DNA from: Nitrospira lenta
GTDB taxonomy: Bacteria; Nitrospirota; Nitrospiria; Nitrospirales; Nitrospiraceae
Assembly: GCF_900403705.1 (NCBI RefSeq)
Contig: NZ_OUNR01000021.1
Location: forward strand, 1-50,000
Direction: 5' to 3'
Length of the DNA stretch: 50,000 bases
Shown: one piece after another, positions 26,210 to 34,281 of the stretch
Layout: each line of letters starts with the position of its first letter
Position numbering within the stretch: the stretch's first letter is position 1
Translations under genes and position numbers: made by a program
Notes under the pieces: model-generated
The model's input: only the letters and a program-made list of their open reading frames with translations
Databases searched by the model: none
What the model was told of the DNA's origin: nothing

Positions 26210-26395
26210 CTACCGCTCCATCACGGCATTCTGACTCTCCTCATTCATCGAGCGCCCCTCATCATGCGTGGCAGGTTTTACGGTCGACGGATGCTTCTTC
26301 ACTTCCGACGGCGCGGCGGGACGAGAGCCGGAGGCCCCGCAGCCGGTCACGACAAACAGGAACAGAGAAAGAACGAACGCAGTCAGACTCGACAT
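26210..26395 (-). CDS. Small lipoprotein (61 aa)
   Basis: The N-terminus is a lipoprotein signal (SSLTAFVLSLFLFVVTGC, lipobox VTGC, Cys19). AAGGAGG lies four to five bases before the ATG. The mature part of about 43 residues is polar and probably disordered (SRPAAPSEVKKHPSTVKPAT). Small lipoproteins of this kind are common in envelopes; no function can be assigned. Confidence 0.75.
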   Translation of the reverse strand: MSSLTAFVLSLFLFVVTGCGASGSRPAAPSEVKKHPSTVKPATHDEGRSMNEESQNAVMER

Positions 26396-26493
26396 AATGG
26401 CCTCCTTGAACCGAATAGCAGGTGGCGTGCGCCTGAGTCTCGCATGGAAAGGGGAGATCAGTCGAACGGAGGCGATGCCTTTGGAATGTCCGG

Positions 26494-28461
26494 CTATCTG
26501 CCGGTCTTGCTCGATCCAATTGCCACTCGATAGAGAGCCCCAGCTACCAGCGCGACGATCATCAGCCCAGGCCAGCCGCCGAACGGCGGCACATCGAAGA
26601 GAGTAAAGGGATCGGCACCGAGGCCTGGCCAGAGCGCGGTCAGCGCAATCGGGATCGCGAGCATGATTCCCATGAGGGCTTCACCCGTAATCAACCCGGC
26701 GGCGAAGAGCAGCCCCCGCCGCGAGGGGTCATCGCCCCACCCGGCCGCCCGTTTCACCAGTTCCGCGATCACCCCGCCCGCGAAAATGGCGGCGGAGAGC
26801 TTCAACGGCAGATACACGCCCAGCGCTACGGCGAGTACCGGAAGCCGGAAGTCGCTGCCGCGCCGTTCCAGCAGCCGGTCCGCGAATATCACTAGCACGC
26901 CGATCGCCGCGCCCAGCCCCACGAGCGGCCAGGGCAGCCCGGCACCGAACACGCTCCGCGTGAGACTCGCCATCAGCGTCGCTTGCGGGGCGCTCAACGG
27001 ATGCGGATGCGCGACCGTCGGCTCGCCGATCCCATACTTAGCCTGCAGCAGCGACAGCACCGGCACCAACACCACGGCACCAGTCACGACGCCGACCACC
27101 TGCATCACCTGCTGCTTCCAGGGCGTCGCCCCGACCAGATGCCCCGTCTTCAAATCTTGCAGATTGTCGCCCCCCATCGCGGCGGCGCAACAGACGACCG
27201 CCCCAATCACCAGCGCCGCTGCCGGTCCGGCCGGATGTCCGGCCCCCATGAACAGCACGAGCAGGAGCGCGGCCAGCATGATCGTCGCAATCGTCACGCC
27301 CGACACCGGATTGCTGGAACTCCCCACCAGGCCGGCCATGTACGCGGCCACCGACGAAAATAAAAATGCCGCGACGACCATCACGAGCGTCATCAGAATG
27401 CCGATCATCGGATTGTCCACCACCGTCGTATAGATCCAGGCCATCGGGATCAGTGACAACCCAAAGGGCACCACGATCCACCAGAGCGACGCATCCTGTT
27501 CCGTCCTTGGCACCACCGTACTACCGCCGGACGCGCGCGATGCGTTATAACTGGCCCGGAGCGTCTGCAGACTCTGCCACACCGGCTCACGCAATCGCGT
27601 CAGCGTCCAAAGTCCTCCGGTCAGCATCGCCCCGATGCCGACGTAGCGGATCTGCCCGCTCCAGATCGCCATCGCCGCCGCCAGTCCCGTCTTGTCAGGC
27701 GGCAGGCCATGCAGCAGCCCATAGGCAGGCAGCAAAACCAGCCAACCCACCACACCACCGAGGAACACCACCACCGCCGTCGGCAGGCCGATGATAAACC
27801 CCACCGCCAACAACGCGGGCGAGAGATTGATCCCCGCATACATCACCGTGCGCCCGACCGTCGCAGCCCCTTCCAGCGCCTCCGTCCACAGGCGTAACCC
27901 GCTCTCGCCGAACTTCACCGCCCCGCCAATGAGCGCCGCCGACAACAGCGCCCGGAAATCGCCGGCCGAATGATCCTGTCCGGTCGTGCTTCGACCAGCC
28001 GCCGCGACCTTCAAGACCTCCGCCGTCGCCACCCCTTCGGGAAATCGCAAACGCGCCGTCACGATCAACGCCCGCCGCAACGGAATGGTAAAGAGCACGC
28101 CGAGCAATCCCCCGACCGTGGCAATCAGAACTGTCTGCCAGTAGTCGAAGACAGACCAATAGCCCACCAGCAGCAGCGCAGGAATCGTGAAGATAACCCC
28201 GGCCGCCAGCGCCTCGCCGGACGACGCAGCGGTTTGAACGATATTGTTTTCGAGGATGTTCGACTGCCGAAACAGGCGCAGAATCGCCATCGAAGCGACC
28301 GCAGCAGGAATCGAAGCCGACACGGTCATGCCGGCAAAGAGGCCCAGATAGGCGTTCGCGGCAGCCAATACGGCCGCGAGGATCACCGAGAGCACGACCG
28401 CTTTGAAGGTGATTTCAGGAAGCGACGCGGAAGCAGGTACGAGGGGCTGGTCGTCTTTCAT
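26494..28461 (-). CDS. OPT-family oligopeptide/metal transporter
   Basis: A 655-residue polytopic inner-membrane protein with about 15 hydrophobic segments. It belongs to the OPT family, whose bacterial members import peptides or metal chelates. Typical segments are AANAYLGLFAGMTVSASIPAA near residue 35, NNIVQTAASSGEALAAGVIFTIPAL, the RFPEGVATAEVLKV motif near residue 140, SSSNPVSGVTIA, MGGDNLQDLKTGHLVGATPW and ITGEALMGI near the end. The ATG follows only a weak ribosome binding site. It stands alone; the 230 bases upstream hold no gene that I can support. Confidence 0.93.
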   Translation of the reverse strand: MKDDQPLVPASASLPEITFKAVVLSVILAAVLAAANAYLGLFAGMTVSASIPAAVASMAILRLFRQSNILENNIVQTAASSGEALAAGVIFTIPALLLVGYWSVFDYWQTVLIATVGGLLGVLFTIPLRRALIVTARLRFPEGVATAEVLKVAAAGRSTTGQDHSAGDFRALLSAALIGGAVKFGESGLRLWTEALEGAATVGRTVMYAGINLSPALLAVGFIIGLPTAVVVFLGGVVGWLVLLPAYGLLHGLPPDKTGLAAAMAIWSGQIRYVGIGAMLTGGLWTLTRLREPVWQSLQTLRASYNASRASGGSTVVPRTEQDASLWWIVVPFGLSLIPMAWIYTTVVDNPMIGILMTLVMVVAAFLFSSVAAYMAGLVGSSSNPVSGVTIATIMLAALLLVLFMGAGHPAGPAAALVIGAVVCCAAAMGGDNLQDLKTGHLVGATPWKQQVMQVVGVVTGAVVLVPVLSLLQAKYGIGEPTVAHPHPLSAPQATLMASLTRSVFGAGLPWPLVGLGAAIGVLVIFADRLLERRGSDFRLPVLAVALGVYLPLKLSAAIFAGGVIAELVKRAAGWGDDPSRRGLLFAAGLITGEALMGIMLAIPIALTALWPGLGADPFTLFDVPPFGGWPGLMIVALVAGALYRVAIGSSKTGR

Positions 28462-28688
28462 AAGCCAGGTCGAACCGGGAAGACCGCGACCATACGATGA
28501 ACCCGCATGCCGGTGGAAGACGAACTGCCGACCGATGCAACAGCGGTCCCATCATAACCCAGCGCAGAAAAAACGCAACCGAACGGTTCGAATACGGGCA
28601 ATCGGCGGAAGGTCGGCTCGTCACTCAAGACCCAGCACCTGGTAATACCAAGGAGTGCGTTCTCTCGCTTCATTCCACGTATTCAGTG

Positions 28689-28931
28689 TTACCCGAATAA
28701 CTGTTCCAATAACTGTTCACGAGTGATATCGAAATGTGCGGCCACATCGGCAAGAATGGCGGAGAGGGTACCGATGCGAAGCGGCGTATGCTGGGGAATT
28801 GTAAGATGATGCTCCCCATGCTCGTAGGTGGTGAGTCGAAGGTGACTGCCAGCTTGGCGGGTGGTCGAGTAACCGAGCTTGCGAAGGGCCTGTGCGAGAT
28901 CGCTTCCGGACAGATCGCGGGGAAGCCTCAT
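28689..28931 (-). CDS. hicA: HicA-family mRNA interferase toxin
   Basis: An 80-residue HicA-like protein with a double-stranded-RNA-binding-like fold. Such toxins cleave mRNA and are blocked by HicB. The catalytic His is in AGSHLRLTT (about residue 29), with the preceding SDLAQALRKLGYSTTRQ helix-strand pattern and HLTIPQHTPLRIGTL typical of the family. The start overlaps the stop of the upstream antitoxin gene by 4 bases, giving coupled translation with antitoxin first, which is the reverse of the classic hicAB order. Confidence 0.88.
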   Translation of the reverse strand: MRLPRDLSGSDLAQALRKLGYSTTRQAGSHLRLTTYEHGEHHLTIPQHTPLRIGTLSAILADVAAHFDITREQLLEQLFG

Positions 28932-29134
28932 ACGGCGATGACTTCCTCCCGCACATGGTGAAGGCGGACGACCTTCGGCGCCTGACCCTCCTCAAAGTGA
29001 CAGCGGACAGCTTCACGGACTTTCTCCGGCAATTCAGCCAGGGTGTCCGCTTCTGTAAAGATCGACTCCCCGAGCGCGCGCGCAATATACCCGCCCTCAG
29101 GAGCCTCTTCCACGACAAAAATCAATTCACTCAT
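28928..29134 (-). CDS. hicB: HicB-family antitoxin
   Basis: A 68-residue HicB-like antitoxin of the short kind: only the partial RNase-H-like domain (LIFVVEEAPEGGYIARALGE, then TLAELPEKVREAVRCHFEE) and a short tail, with no ribbon-helix-helix or HTH DNA-binding part. Autoregulation may therefore need another factor. The start at 29134 is preferred to the ATG two codons upstream because GAGAG lies at the right distance. It is coupled to the toxin gene by a 4-base overlap. Confidence 0.85.
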   Translation of the reverse strand: MSELIFVVEEAPEGGYIARALGESIFTEADTLAELPEKVREAVRCHFEEGQAPKVVRLHHVREEVIAV

Positions 29135-29346
29135 AGCCATCTCTCATCAAGACCTGTGATGCACACATGGTAGTCCCGCGCACACTCAATGTCCAGCCTG
29201 CAACGGCTTAAGGACTTCAGGAGAGCACTTAAGACCAAGCACTCAGTCGAGGTGGGACCCACACAAGTAAAAGATTCTGATTCCGTTGCTCAGAACCAGC
29301 GGGAATTTCTTTGAGACTACGGTCGGGTCATGGCAAAATCCGCGCC

Positions 29347-30735
29347 TCATCGCACGAGCTTCTTTTTGATGGCAGCCAGGTTCTCAGGGGTCGATCGCAC
29401 CCGGACCGTCAGGCCCTCGGCATCATAGGCTTCGGACAAGATACGCATCCTGGCGCGGATGTCGGCCATGACCCCTTGCGCTGTGAACGGAATCAGCAAT
29501 TCCTCGTCGATCATATCGCTCTCAAAGTACCCCATAATGCGGTCGCGTAACGCCTGCAGATCTTCTTTGCTTCTCGTCGAAAGCAGAAAGGCGTCGGGAT
29601 ATTCCGCCTTCAAGGCCGCGAGCTCGTCCGGTCCAAGGCGATCTCGTTTATTCAGCACCAAGAGGTTGGAAACATCCGTGGCGCCGACTTCGGCTAATAC
29701 CTTCCGCGTAACGTCGAGTTGTGATCGAAAGGAGGGATCTGACGCATCGACGACAAACAGCAACAGCGAGGCACTGGCGGCTTCATCCAGCGTCGACTTG
29801 AAGGACGCCACGAGGTCATGCGGGAGTTTCTTGATAAATCCGACCGTATCGGACATGAGCACTTTGGGGCGCGTGTCAGGATACAACGGCCGAATCGTGG
29901 TATCGAGCGTGGCGAACAGCTTGTCGGCCACGAGCACCTCGATGCCCGTCATCGCGCGCATCAGCGAGGATTTTCCGGCATTGGTATACCCGACGAGCGC
30001 GACGGTCAATTCGTGTTCCCGTCTCGCGCGGCGCGTCTGATGCTCGTCCCCAATCGCCGCCAATTCCGCCCTCAGTTCTTTCATGCGATCACGGATCCGA
30101 CGCTTATCGAGCTCCAGACTCGTCTCCCCGGCCCCTTTGCCACCGACGCCCCCGCCCTGCCGCTCGCTGCCGCCGCCGGTTTCACGCAAACGCGGCGCGA
30201 GATAATTGAGCCGCGCGATCTCCACCTGAAGCCGGGCCGCTCTGGTTCGCGCGTGCCGGCTGAAAATCTCAATGATGACTCCCGTACGATCGAGCACCGG
30301 CACGCCGGCGGCACGTTCAAGATTTTTCAATTGTGACGGCGACAGATCACAATCCACGATGACGATCTGCGCCTGTTCGCGAGGACCCGGTACAGCCTCG
30401 ATCGTGTCATCCGATTCGTCGTCTTCTAACTCGTCCGTGACGTCCACCTCCGCCGATTCGAACTTTGACGCCGCTTTGTGCTTCGGCCGTTCAAACGCCG
30501 ACTCGATTTTTCCAGAACCACCGGTCCACAGTGCCAATTCGGCAAGTTTGCCCTGACCCAGGACCGCCGCATACTTATCGGAACTACGTTTTTGCGTCAC
30601 CTGGCCCACGACATGGTGCCCGAGGGTTTTCACCAGACGGGTGAGCTCTTGCAGCGAACTCTCCAGCTCCTCCCCGGTCACACGAGGAGTGCGGATCGCC
30701 ACAAGAACGGCATTCGATTGTGCGGGCTTCGACAT
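29347..30735 (-). CDS. hflX: Ribosome-associated GTPase HflX
   Basis: HflX, 462 residues, a GTPase that splits or rescues stalled 70S ribosomes under stress. The N-terminal domain (to about 200) includes YAAVLGQGKLAEL and DRTGVIIEIFSRHARTRAA; the Gly-rich linker is ERQGGGVGGKGAGE. The G domain has GYTNAGKSSL, TLDTTIRPLY, DTVGFIKKLP and NKRD. An acidic insertion of about 35-40 residues with DELEDDESDDTIE lies inside the N-terminal domain near residues 80-120 and is not standard. AAGGA lies about ten bases before the ATG. The neighbouring hicBA genes are on the same strand, 200 bases downstream. Confidence 0.95.
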   Translation of the reverse strand: MSKPAQSNAVLVAIRTPRVTGEELESSLQELTRLVKTLGHHVVGQVTQKRSSDKYAAVLGQGKLAELALWTGGSGKIESAFERPKHKAASKFESAEVDVTDELEDDESDDTIEAVPGPREQAQIVIVDCDLSPSQLKNLERAAGVPVLDRTGVIIEIFSRHARTRAARLQVEIARLNYLAPRLRETGGGSERQGGGVGGKGAGETSLELDKRRIRDRMKELRAELAAIGDEHQTRRARREHELTVALVGYTNAGKSSLMRAMTGIEVLVADKLFATLDTTIRPLYPDTRPKVLMSDTVGFIKKLPHDLVASFKSTLDEAASASLLLFVVDASDPSFRSQLDVTRKVLAEVGATDVSNLLVLNKRDRLGPDELAALKAEYPDAFLLSTRSKEDLQALRDRIMGYFESDMIDEELLIPFTAQGVMADIRARMRILSEAYDAEGLTVRVRSTPENLAAIKKKLVR

Positions 30736-30862
30736 CGCTGGCTTTTCCTTGAATACAAGTGGGTGAGGAGTTTTTTATTTTAACAGGGACATTCGTGTGA
30801 AGGCGAGCACGCAACGCTCAGCACGGTGCCTCGCCATCAGCGATGTGGGGAGAACTGATACT

Positions 30863-30897
30863 CAGAGGCGGGTGTGGCTATGAAGCCCCCGCCTCTG
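30863..30897. repeat. Inverted repeat downstream of the HNH gene
   Basis: A 10-base-pair perfect stem (CAGAGGCGGG and its complement) with a 15-base loop, 21 bases after the HNH gene stop. No T-run follows, so a terminator role is uncertain. Confidence 0.4.
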
Positions 30898-30917
30898 TCT
30901 GCTTCGAATGGCCCACC

Positions 30918-31829
30918 CTATTCCCGATGAAACATTCTTCGCAGCCGTGAAATATCGCCGTCTTCTCCACCCAACCGGTGCAGCATCCGGTGGCAATTCG
31001 CACAGACCGTAACGAGGTCCTGGCTTGACGGCACCACACTCTCCTCCAACTGTGCCAGCGGAAGCACATGATGCGCCTCCGCAAAGCCGTTCCCGATCTC
31101 GCCATAGACTTCTCGAAACGACATTTCACAGACCTGGCATCTGAACTGATCCCGCCGGAGACAGTGCTCAACCGAGAGACGGTCCTGTTCACGGGCCAGA
31201 TGCTGGCGCACGGCATGCCGGTTGACGACTCGCACGTAGTCCTGCTCTCGGTCACTCTCGCGCGGCGGCGCGTCGGGCTGCCGGCTCTTGATGACACTCT
31301 CAAAAAACCCCGTGGCCTGCCCCACAAGGATCCGGATGTTCTCCGAGTCCTCCGGAAGCATCGATCCGAACTGCCCGAAATAGGAATACTCGCTCTCACT
31401 CTCATGGAATTCTTCATAGATCGGCCGGTCATATTCGCTGGAGCCTAACGGTTTCTTGAGCACAGAGTCTGTTCGTGAGCCGGTGGCGAGTCTCATGTCC
31501 TTTTCATTCAATTGCCGAACGGACCGAAGCGACTCCGGCAAGACGGCGATTCTCCTCCGGAGCTTGTCCGCTTGCGCCGCATAGAACCCGTACCACAGTC
31601 TCCGCTGCCCTTCGCGAGCCCATTCGCAGTACCAGACTTCCAATCTCGGCTCCCCCAACCCCAACGATCCCAGCTCCACACGCCACCCGTTGGTGTGAGA
31701 CTCTTTCAGCGGCAGCTTGGTGCGCAGCCGGATCAATCGGCCAAGACGTCCCGACAGCTCCCGATGCAACTCGTCCGCAACCAACTTCAGGCGCTTCATA
31801 TCCTCCACATCTCGCACGGCATCTCCCAT
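30918..31829 (-). CDS. HNH-nuclease domain protein
   Basis: A 303-residue protein with a C-terminal HNH endonuclease domain (about residues 215-290): CLRRDQFRCQVCEMSF gives the first zinc cysteine pair, AEAHHVLPLAQ the catalytic HH, and VCANCHRMLHR the second cysteine pair and last His. The N-terminal 200 residues are polar and charged, with no recognised domain; they may bind DNA or recognise modification, as in McrA-like restriction enzymes (inference). It lies between HflX and the restriction-modification region and could be a defence nuclease. No methylase is adjacent. Confidence 0.82.
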   Translation of the reverse strand: MGDAVRDVEDMKRLKLVADELHRELSGRLGRLIRLRTKLPLKESHTNGWRVELGSLGLGEPRLEVWYCEWAREGQRRLWYGFYAAQADKLRRRIAVLPESLRSVRQLNEKDMRLATGSRTDSVLKKPLGSSEYDRPIYEEFHESESEYSYFGQFGSMLPEDSENIRILVGQATGFFESVIKSRQPDAPPRESDREQDYVRVVNRHAVRQHLAREQDRLSVEHCLRRDQFRCQVCEMSFREVYGEIGNGFAEAHHVLPLAQLEESVVPSSQDLVTVCANCHRMLHRLGGEDGDISRLRRMFHRE

Positions 31830-32377
31830 GACAACTCTCCTTCACCACACCATGTAACAATGGAACATGAACTGACCCGCGCCATTCCGACCTCGCCGAG
31901 CCACCGCAGTGACCATCCTGACGAGACCCGCCAGAACCAGTCCAGCGCACTCTATCCTATTCTCAAGCTGTTGTGGCCCTCACTCTCACCATTGTTTTCC
32001 CGCCCCCAGTTACAGAATATTTACCCTCCTGCTACGTGCCTGTAACATCCCGCTATCACACTGATCCTGACAGCTTATTCTTCAAAACCATCACGCACGT
32101 AGCCCGAAGGAGGAAATGGACACCATGACAATCACAGCCTGTTTCAAATCTCTCGGACTCTTTGCCTGGGCCATCGTTGTAGGGGTGCTTGAGAGGTGGC
32201 CCCGTTAGAAGGAACGAAAGCCTCACAAACTTGGACAGAATGTGCCCAAGCTGAAACCAGCGCTGAACGATTGGTTGCGTATGACGTCGTTGGAGTCGTC
32301 GTGTCTGAGGCGCGGATAGCGCGTTAGCACCGGCAACGACACTGGACAGGGTCGGCTTTACGCAATAGGAGACCCGA
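31830..32377. other. Intergenic stretch with one possible micro-gene
   Basis: About 550 bases. Apart from the 30-codon frame at 32116 I see no gene. The first 250 bases would hold the promoter of the HNH gene on the minus strand; the last 160 bases contain several short palindromes but no clear terminator. Confidence 0.4.
32116..32208 (+). CDS. Possible small membrane peptide (30 aa)
   Basis: A short frame with two ATGs three codons apart and AAGGAGGAA just upstream. It encodes a mostly hydrophobic peptide (SLGLFAWAIVVGVLERW) able to span a membrane once. The strong ribosome binding site is the main support. It could be a type I toxin-like peptide, a gene remnant or chance. Confidence 0.3.
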   Translation: MDTMTITACFKSLGLFAWAIVVGVLERWPR

Positions 32378-32776
32378 TCAAGCCCCCTCCTCCCACATCC
32401 TGAAATCCTTGAGTTCTTCGGCGATGCTTTTCAGCACCCAGGCGATCACCGCCGCATCATCCACATAGCCGATCACAGGAATGACGTCTGGAATCACATC
32501 AAGCGGGCTGATGAGATACAGAATCGCCGCGACGATGGCCACGAGCTTGCGGGCTGAGAGTCCTGTATAGGCACCGCTCACTGACGCTTTCAGGAGCCGC
32601 ACCAACAATTGAATGTCCTTCAACAGCTTTCCACCGCGGCCTTGTGCAATCAAGACCGCTGCGGCCAACAGATGCCGAAGCCGCTCTTTGTCCCTGAGAT
32701 ACTCCGCCGCCGCCGCCGTGAACCCTCGAAACATCTTCAGCGCCTTCAGAAGCCTTGCTGGCGTCATGGTCTTCAC
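32378..32776 (-). CDS. DUF1232 (YkvA-like) membrane protein
   Basis: About 132 residues with the DUF1232 signature YLISPLDVIPDVIPVIGYVDDAAVI near the C-terminus. Helices precede it (RLLKALKMFRGFTAAAAEYL). The family is widespread, membrane-associated and of unknown role. A GTG at 32776 is taken as start because GGGAGG lies six bases upstream; the in-frame ATG three codons later is the alternative. The frame is open much further upstream but without protein-like composition. Confidence 0.85.
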   Translation of the reverse strand: MKTMTPARLLKALKMFRGFTAAAAEYLRDKERLRHLLAAAVLIAQGRGGKLLKDIQLLVRLLKASVSGAYTGLSARKLVAIVAAILYLISPLDVIPDVIPVIGYVDDAAVIAWVLKSIAEELKDFRMWEEGA

Positions 32777-32990
32777 TACGTCCTCCCTGAAGGTTGAACA
32801 CTGCCCCCGCACGCAATCAAGCTTGAGGATAACAGGCAGTCCGCAAAGGATCAATTTGGACCGATGGCACAGCACAGGGGCAGGCGAGGTGTGGGGACGG
32901 AAACTCAGATGCGGGCGATGTACGAATCGGCGTGAACGGCAATGCCGCATCTGTGAATGTGGAACGAGCGCAGCGCAAACAGCCCTACGA

Positions 32991-33201
32991 TTACTCTCCA
33001 ACCACTAATTCCGCTTCGAGAGGATGGTCTTTTCGAAAACGGCTGACGCCGAGCACGCTGAAGCCCAGAACATGCCCCTCCCCGTCGACCCGTTCCATAA
33101 GGGCATCCTTCGCCGTCGGTCGCATGAAGCCAGACGCCTCACGGAATTGCACTTCCAGGTAGTCCGCTTCCGGGTCAAACCACACTTTTACTTTTCGGCA
33201 T
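32991..33201 (-). pseudogene. DUF2283-family protein gene with a frameshift after the start
   Basis: The frame from about 33190 to 32991 encodes VKVWFDPEADYLEVQFREA and ends LEAELVVGE, a DUF2283-type small antitoxin-like domain. It has no good start codon in frame. A well-placed ATG at 33201 (GGAGAAACCGT upstream) is one base out of frame: ATGCCGAAAAGTAAAAGTG. Removing one A from the AAAA run at 33192-33195 gives MPKVKVWFDPEADYLEV, the expected N-terminus of a 69-residue protein. It is either a natural frameshift, a slippage site or a sequence error. It is the third gene of the PBECR-like/DUF2283 cassette. Confidence 0.7.
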
Positions 33202-33255
33202 ACGGTTTCTCCGGGCTTGATTCGGTCAGTCAAATAGGCCGTAACCAGAAAGACC

Positions 33256-33495
33256 TCAGCCGGCTTTAGGCAGATGAAACTCAGCGGTGACAGGCAAGTG
33301 AAGGGTCTCTCCCTTGGCGACACGGGAGGAGAAAAACAGAATCTCAAGATTCTCAAGATCGTGCGTCTGCGGATTGAGCCTGGCCACGACTCCATAATCG
33401 AGCTCCTCAGAGTCCTGCTCGGGATAAGGCTTCGTTTTCCCCAGGTAGAGAATATCAGCGGCCTTGTCATATTCCACGGTCAAGGACGTGTCCAT
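33256..33495 (-). CDS. DUF2283-like antitoxin candidate
   Basis: A 79-residue protein with the DUF2283-type opening (LTVEYDKAADILYL) followed by an acidic YPEQDSEELDYGVVARL segment and LENLEILFFSSRVAKGE. Proteins of this family often sit beside small nuclease-like toxins. The start at 33495 is chosen because GGGAGG lies eight bases upstream; it overlaps the end of the upstream nuclease-like gene by 16 bases. Antitoxin activity is inferred from gene order only. Confidence 0.75.
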   Translation of the reverse strand: MDTSLTVEYDKAADILYLGKTKPYPEQDSEELDYGVVARLNPQTHDLENLEILFFSSRVAKGETLHLPVTAEFHLPKAG

Positions 33496-33806
33496 TCTAC
33501 AATTCCTCCCGAGAGTTGCCGCGCCACGTACGCGGTCACGATCCAATGACGATCTGACGGAGCCGGATCAGCGACCACCACAACCACGACAAATTTACCG
33601 CCTTTTAGGTCTGGAAACCAGTGGGAAAACAGCAAGCTGTTGGGGAACCGCGCATCCCGCCGCACTTCGTCGGGGTCAGCCAACGTGTGACTCAGGTACT
33701 CCCGATACTGTGGCAGAAGATCCGGATGCTTCTCGCGGATATGACGTTCCCGTTCATTCGTGAATTCCACCTCTCCATGGAGAAAAGGGCAACGAAGCTT
33801 GGTCAT
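33480..33806 (-). CDS. PBECR-like nuclease-domain protein, toxin candidate
   Basis: A 108-residue protein: VEFTNERERHIREKHPDLL near the start, then LADPDEVRRDARFPNSLLFS, a beta hairpin GGKFVVVVVVADP and WIVTAYVARQLSGG. This resembles the phage-Barnase-EndoU-ColicinE5/D-RelE-like (PBECR) group of putative RNases, where a His near the first helix and a terminal Thr/Tyr-Ala strand are typical. AAGGA lies six bases before the ATG. Its stop overlaps the DUF2283 gene start, so the pair is translationally coupled. Toxin function is inference. Confidence 0.7.
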   Translation of the reverse strand: MTKLRCPFLHGEVEFTNERERHIREKHPDLLPQYREYLSHTLADPDEVRRDARFPNSLLFSHWFPDLKGGKFVVVVVVADPAPSDRHWIVTAYVARQLSGGIVEWTRP

Positions 33807-33970
33807 CGCTCTTCCTTGAACAGACCTTTAAAAGGAATCCAATGTGTTTATCAGGATCCGCGCATTCTACACCTATTCGAGAAAGAGAAAAGCCCCCGCG
33901 ACTGGCGAGCGACCTCGTCTCTTCTATTCGATCCGAAAGGCACGACCGTAGGAAATGGAGCCAGGACTGG

Positions 33971-34162
33971 TCAAGGCAAGGGGTGGTGGCTGGAGGGCGG
34001 TCGAGCACGAAGCTGAAATCTCATCTCACTACCATCTACCGCCTTGTGAGTCACACAGTAGAAACCCACGGGTTCCTCTCGGTGGCGCGGCTGACGGCGA
34101 AAGAAGAGAACGCCCATCAGTACGGCCAGCCCGAAGAGAAATCCGACAACGTATTCCATCAT
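33971..34162 (-). CDS. Small membrane protein (63 aa)
   Basis: A 63-residue protein with one N-terminal membrane segment (MEYVVGFLFGLAVLMGVLFF) and a basic cytoplasmic tail that includes PRHREEPVGFYCVTHKAV and ends SSHHPLP. GGAAGG lies before the first of two adjacent ATGs. It sits between the PBECR-like cassette and the type III restriction gene on the same strand. Function unknown. Confidence 0.6.
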   Translation of the reverse strand: MMEYVVGFLFGLAVLMGVLFFRRQPRHREEPVGFYCVTHKAVDGSEMRFQLRARPPSSHHPLP

Positions 34163-34281
34163 GACACCTTCCGAAGGGTGAAGAACACTCGGCCTAAAAT
34201 AAAGCCTCCGAGTCGTGAGATTCACAGGGAGAAAAGATTCCGCCCCCTTTAATCCCTCTGCCACATTTTCCTTGTCCAATA

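Noticed and set aside
26663-27433. A 256-codon open frame opposite the OPT transporter
   Set aside because: Ser/Thr/Ala/Pro-rich antisense shadow of a membrane protein gene, with no ribosome binding site or domain.
28570-28600. GGTTCGAA-like string resembling a tRNA T-loop
   Set aside because: No acceptor or anticodon stem can be folded around it.
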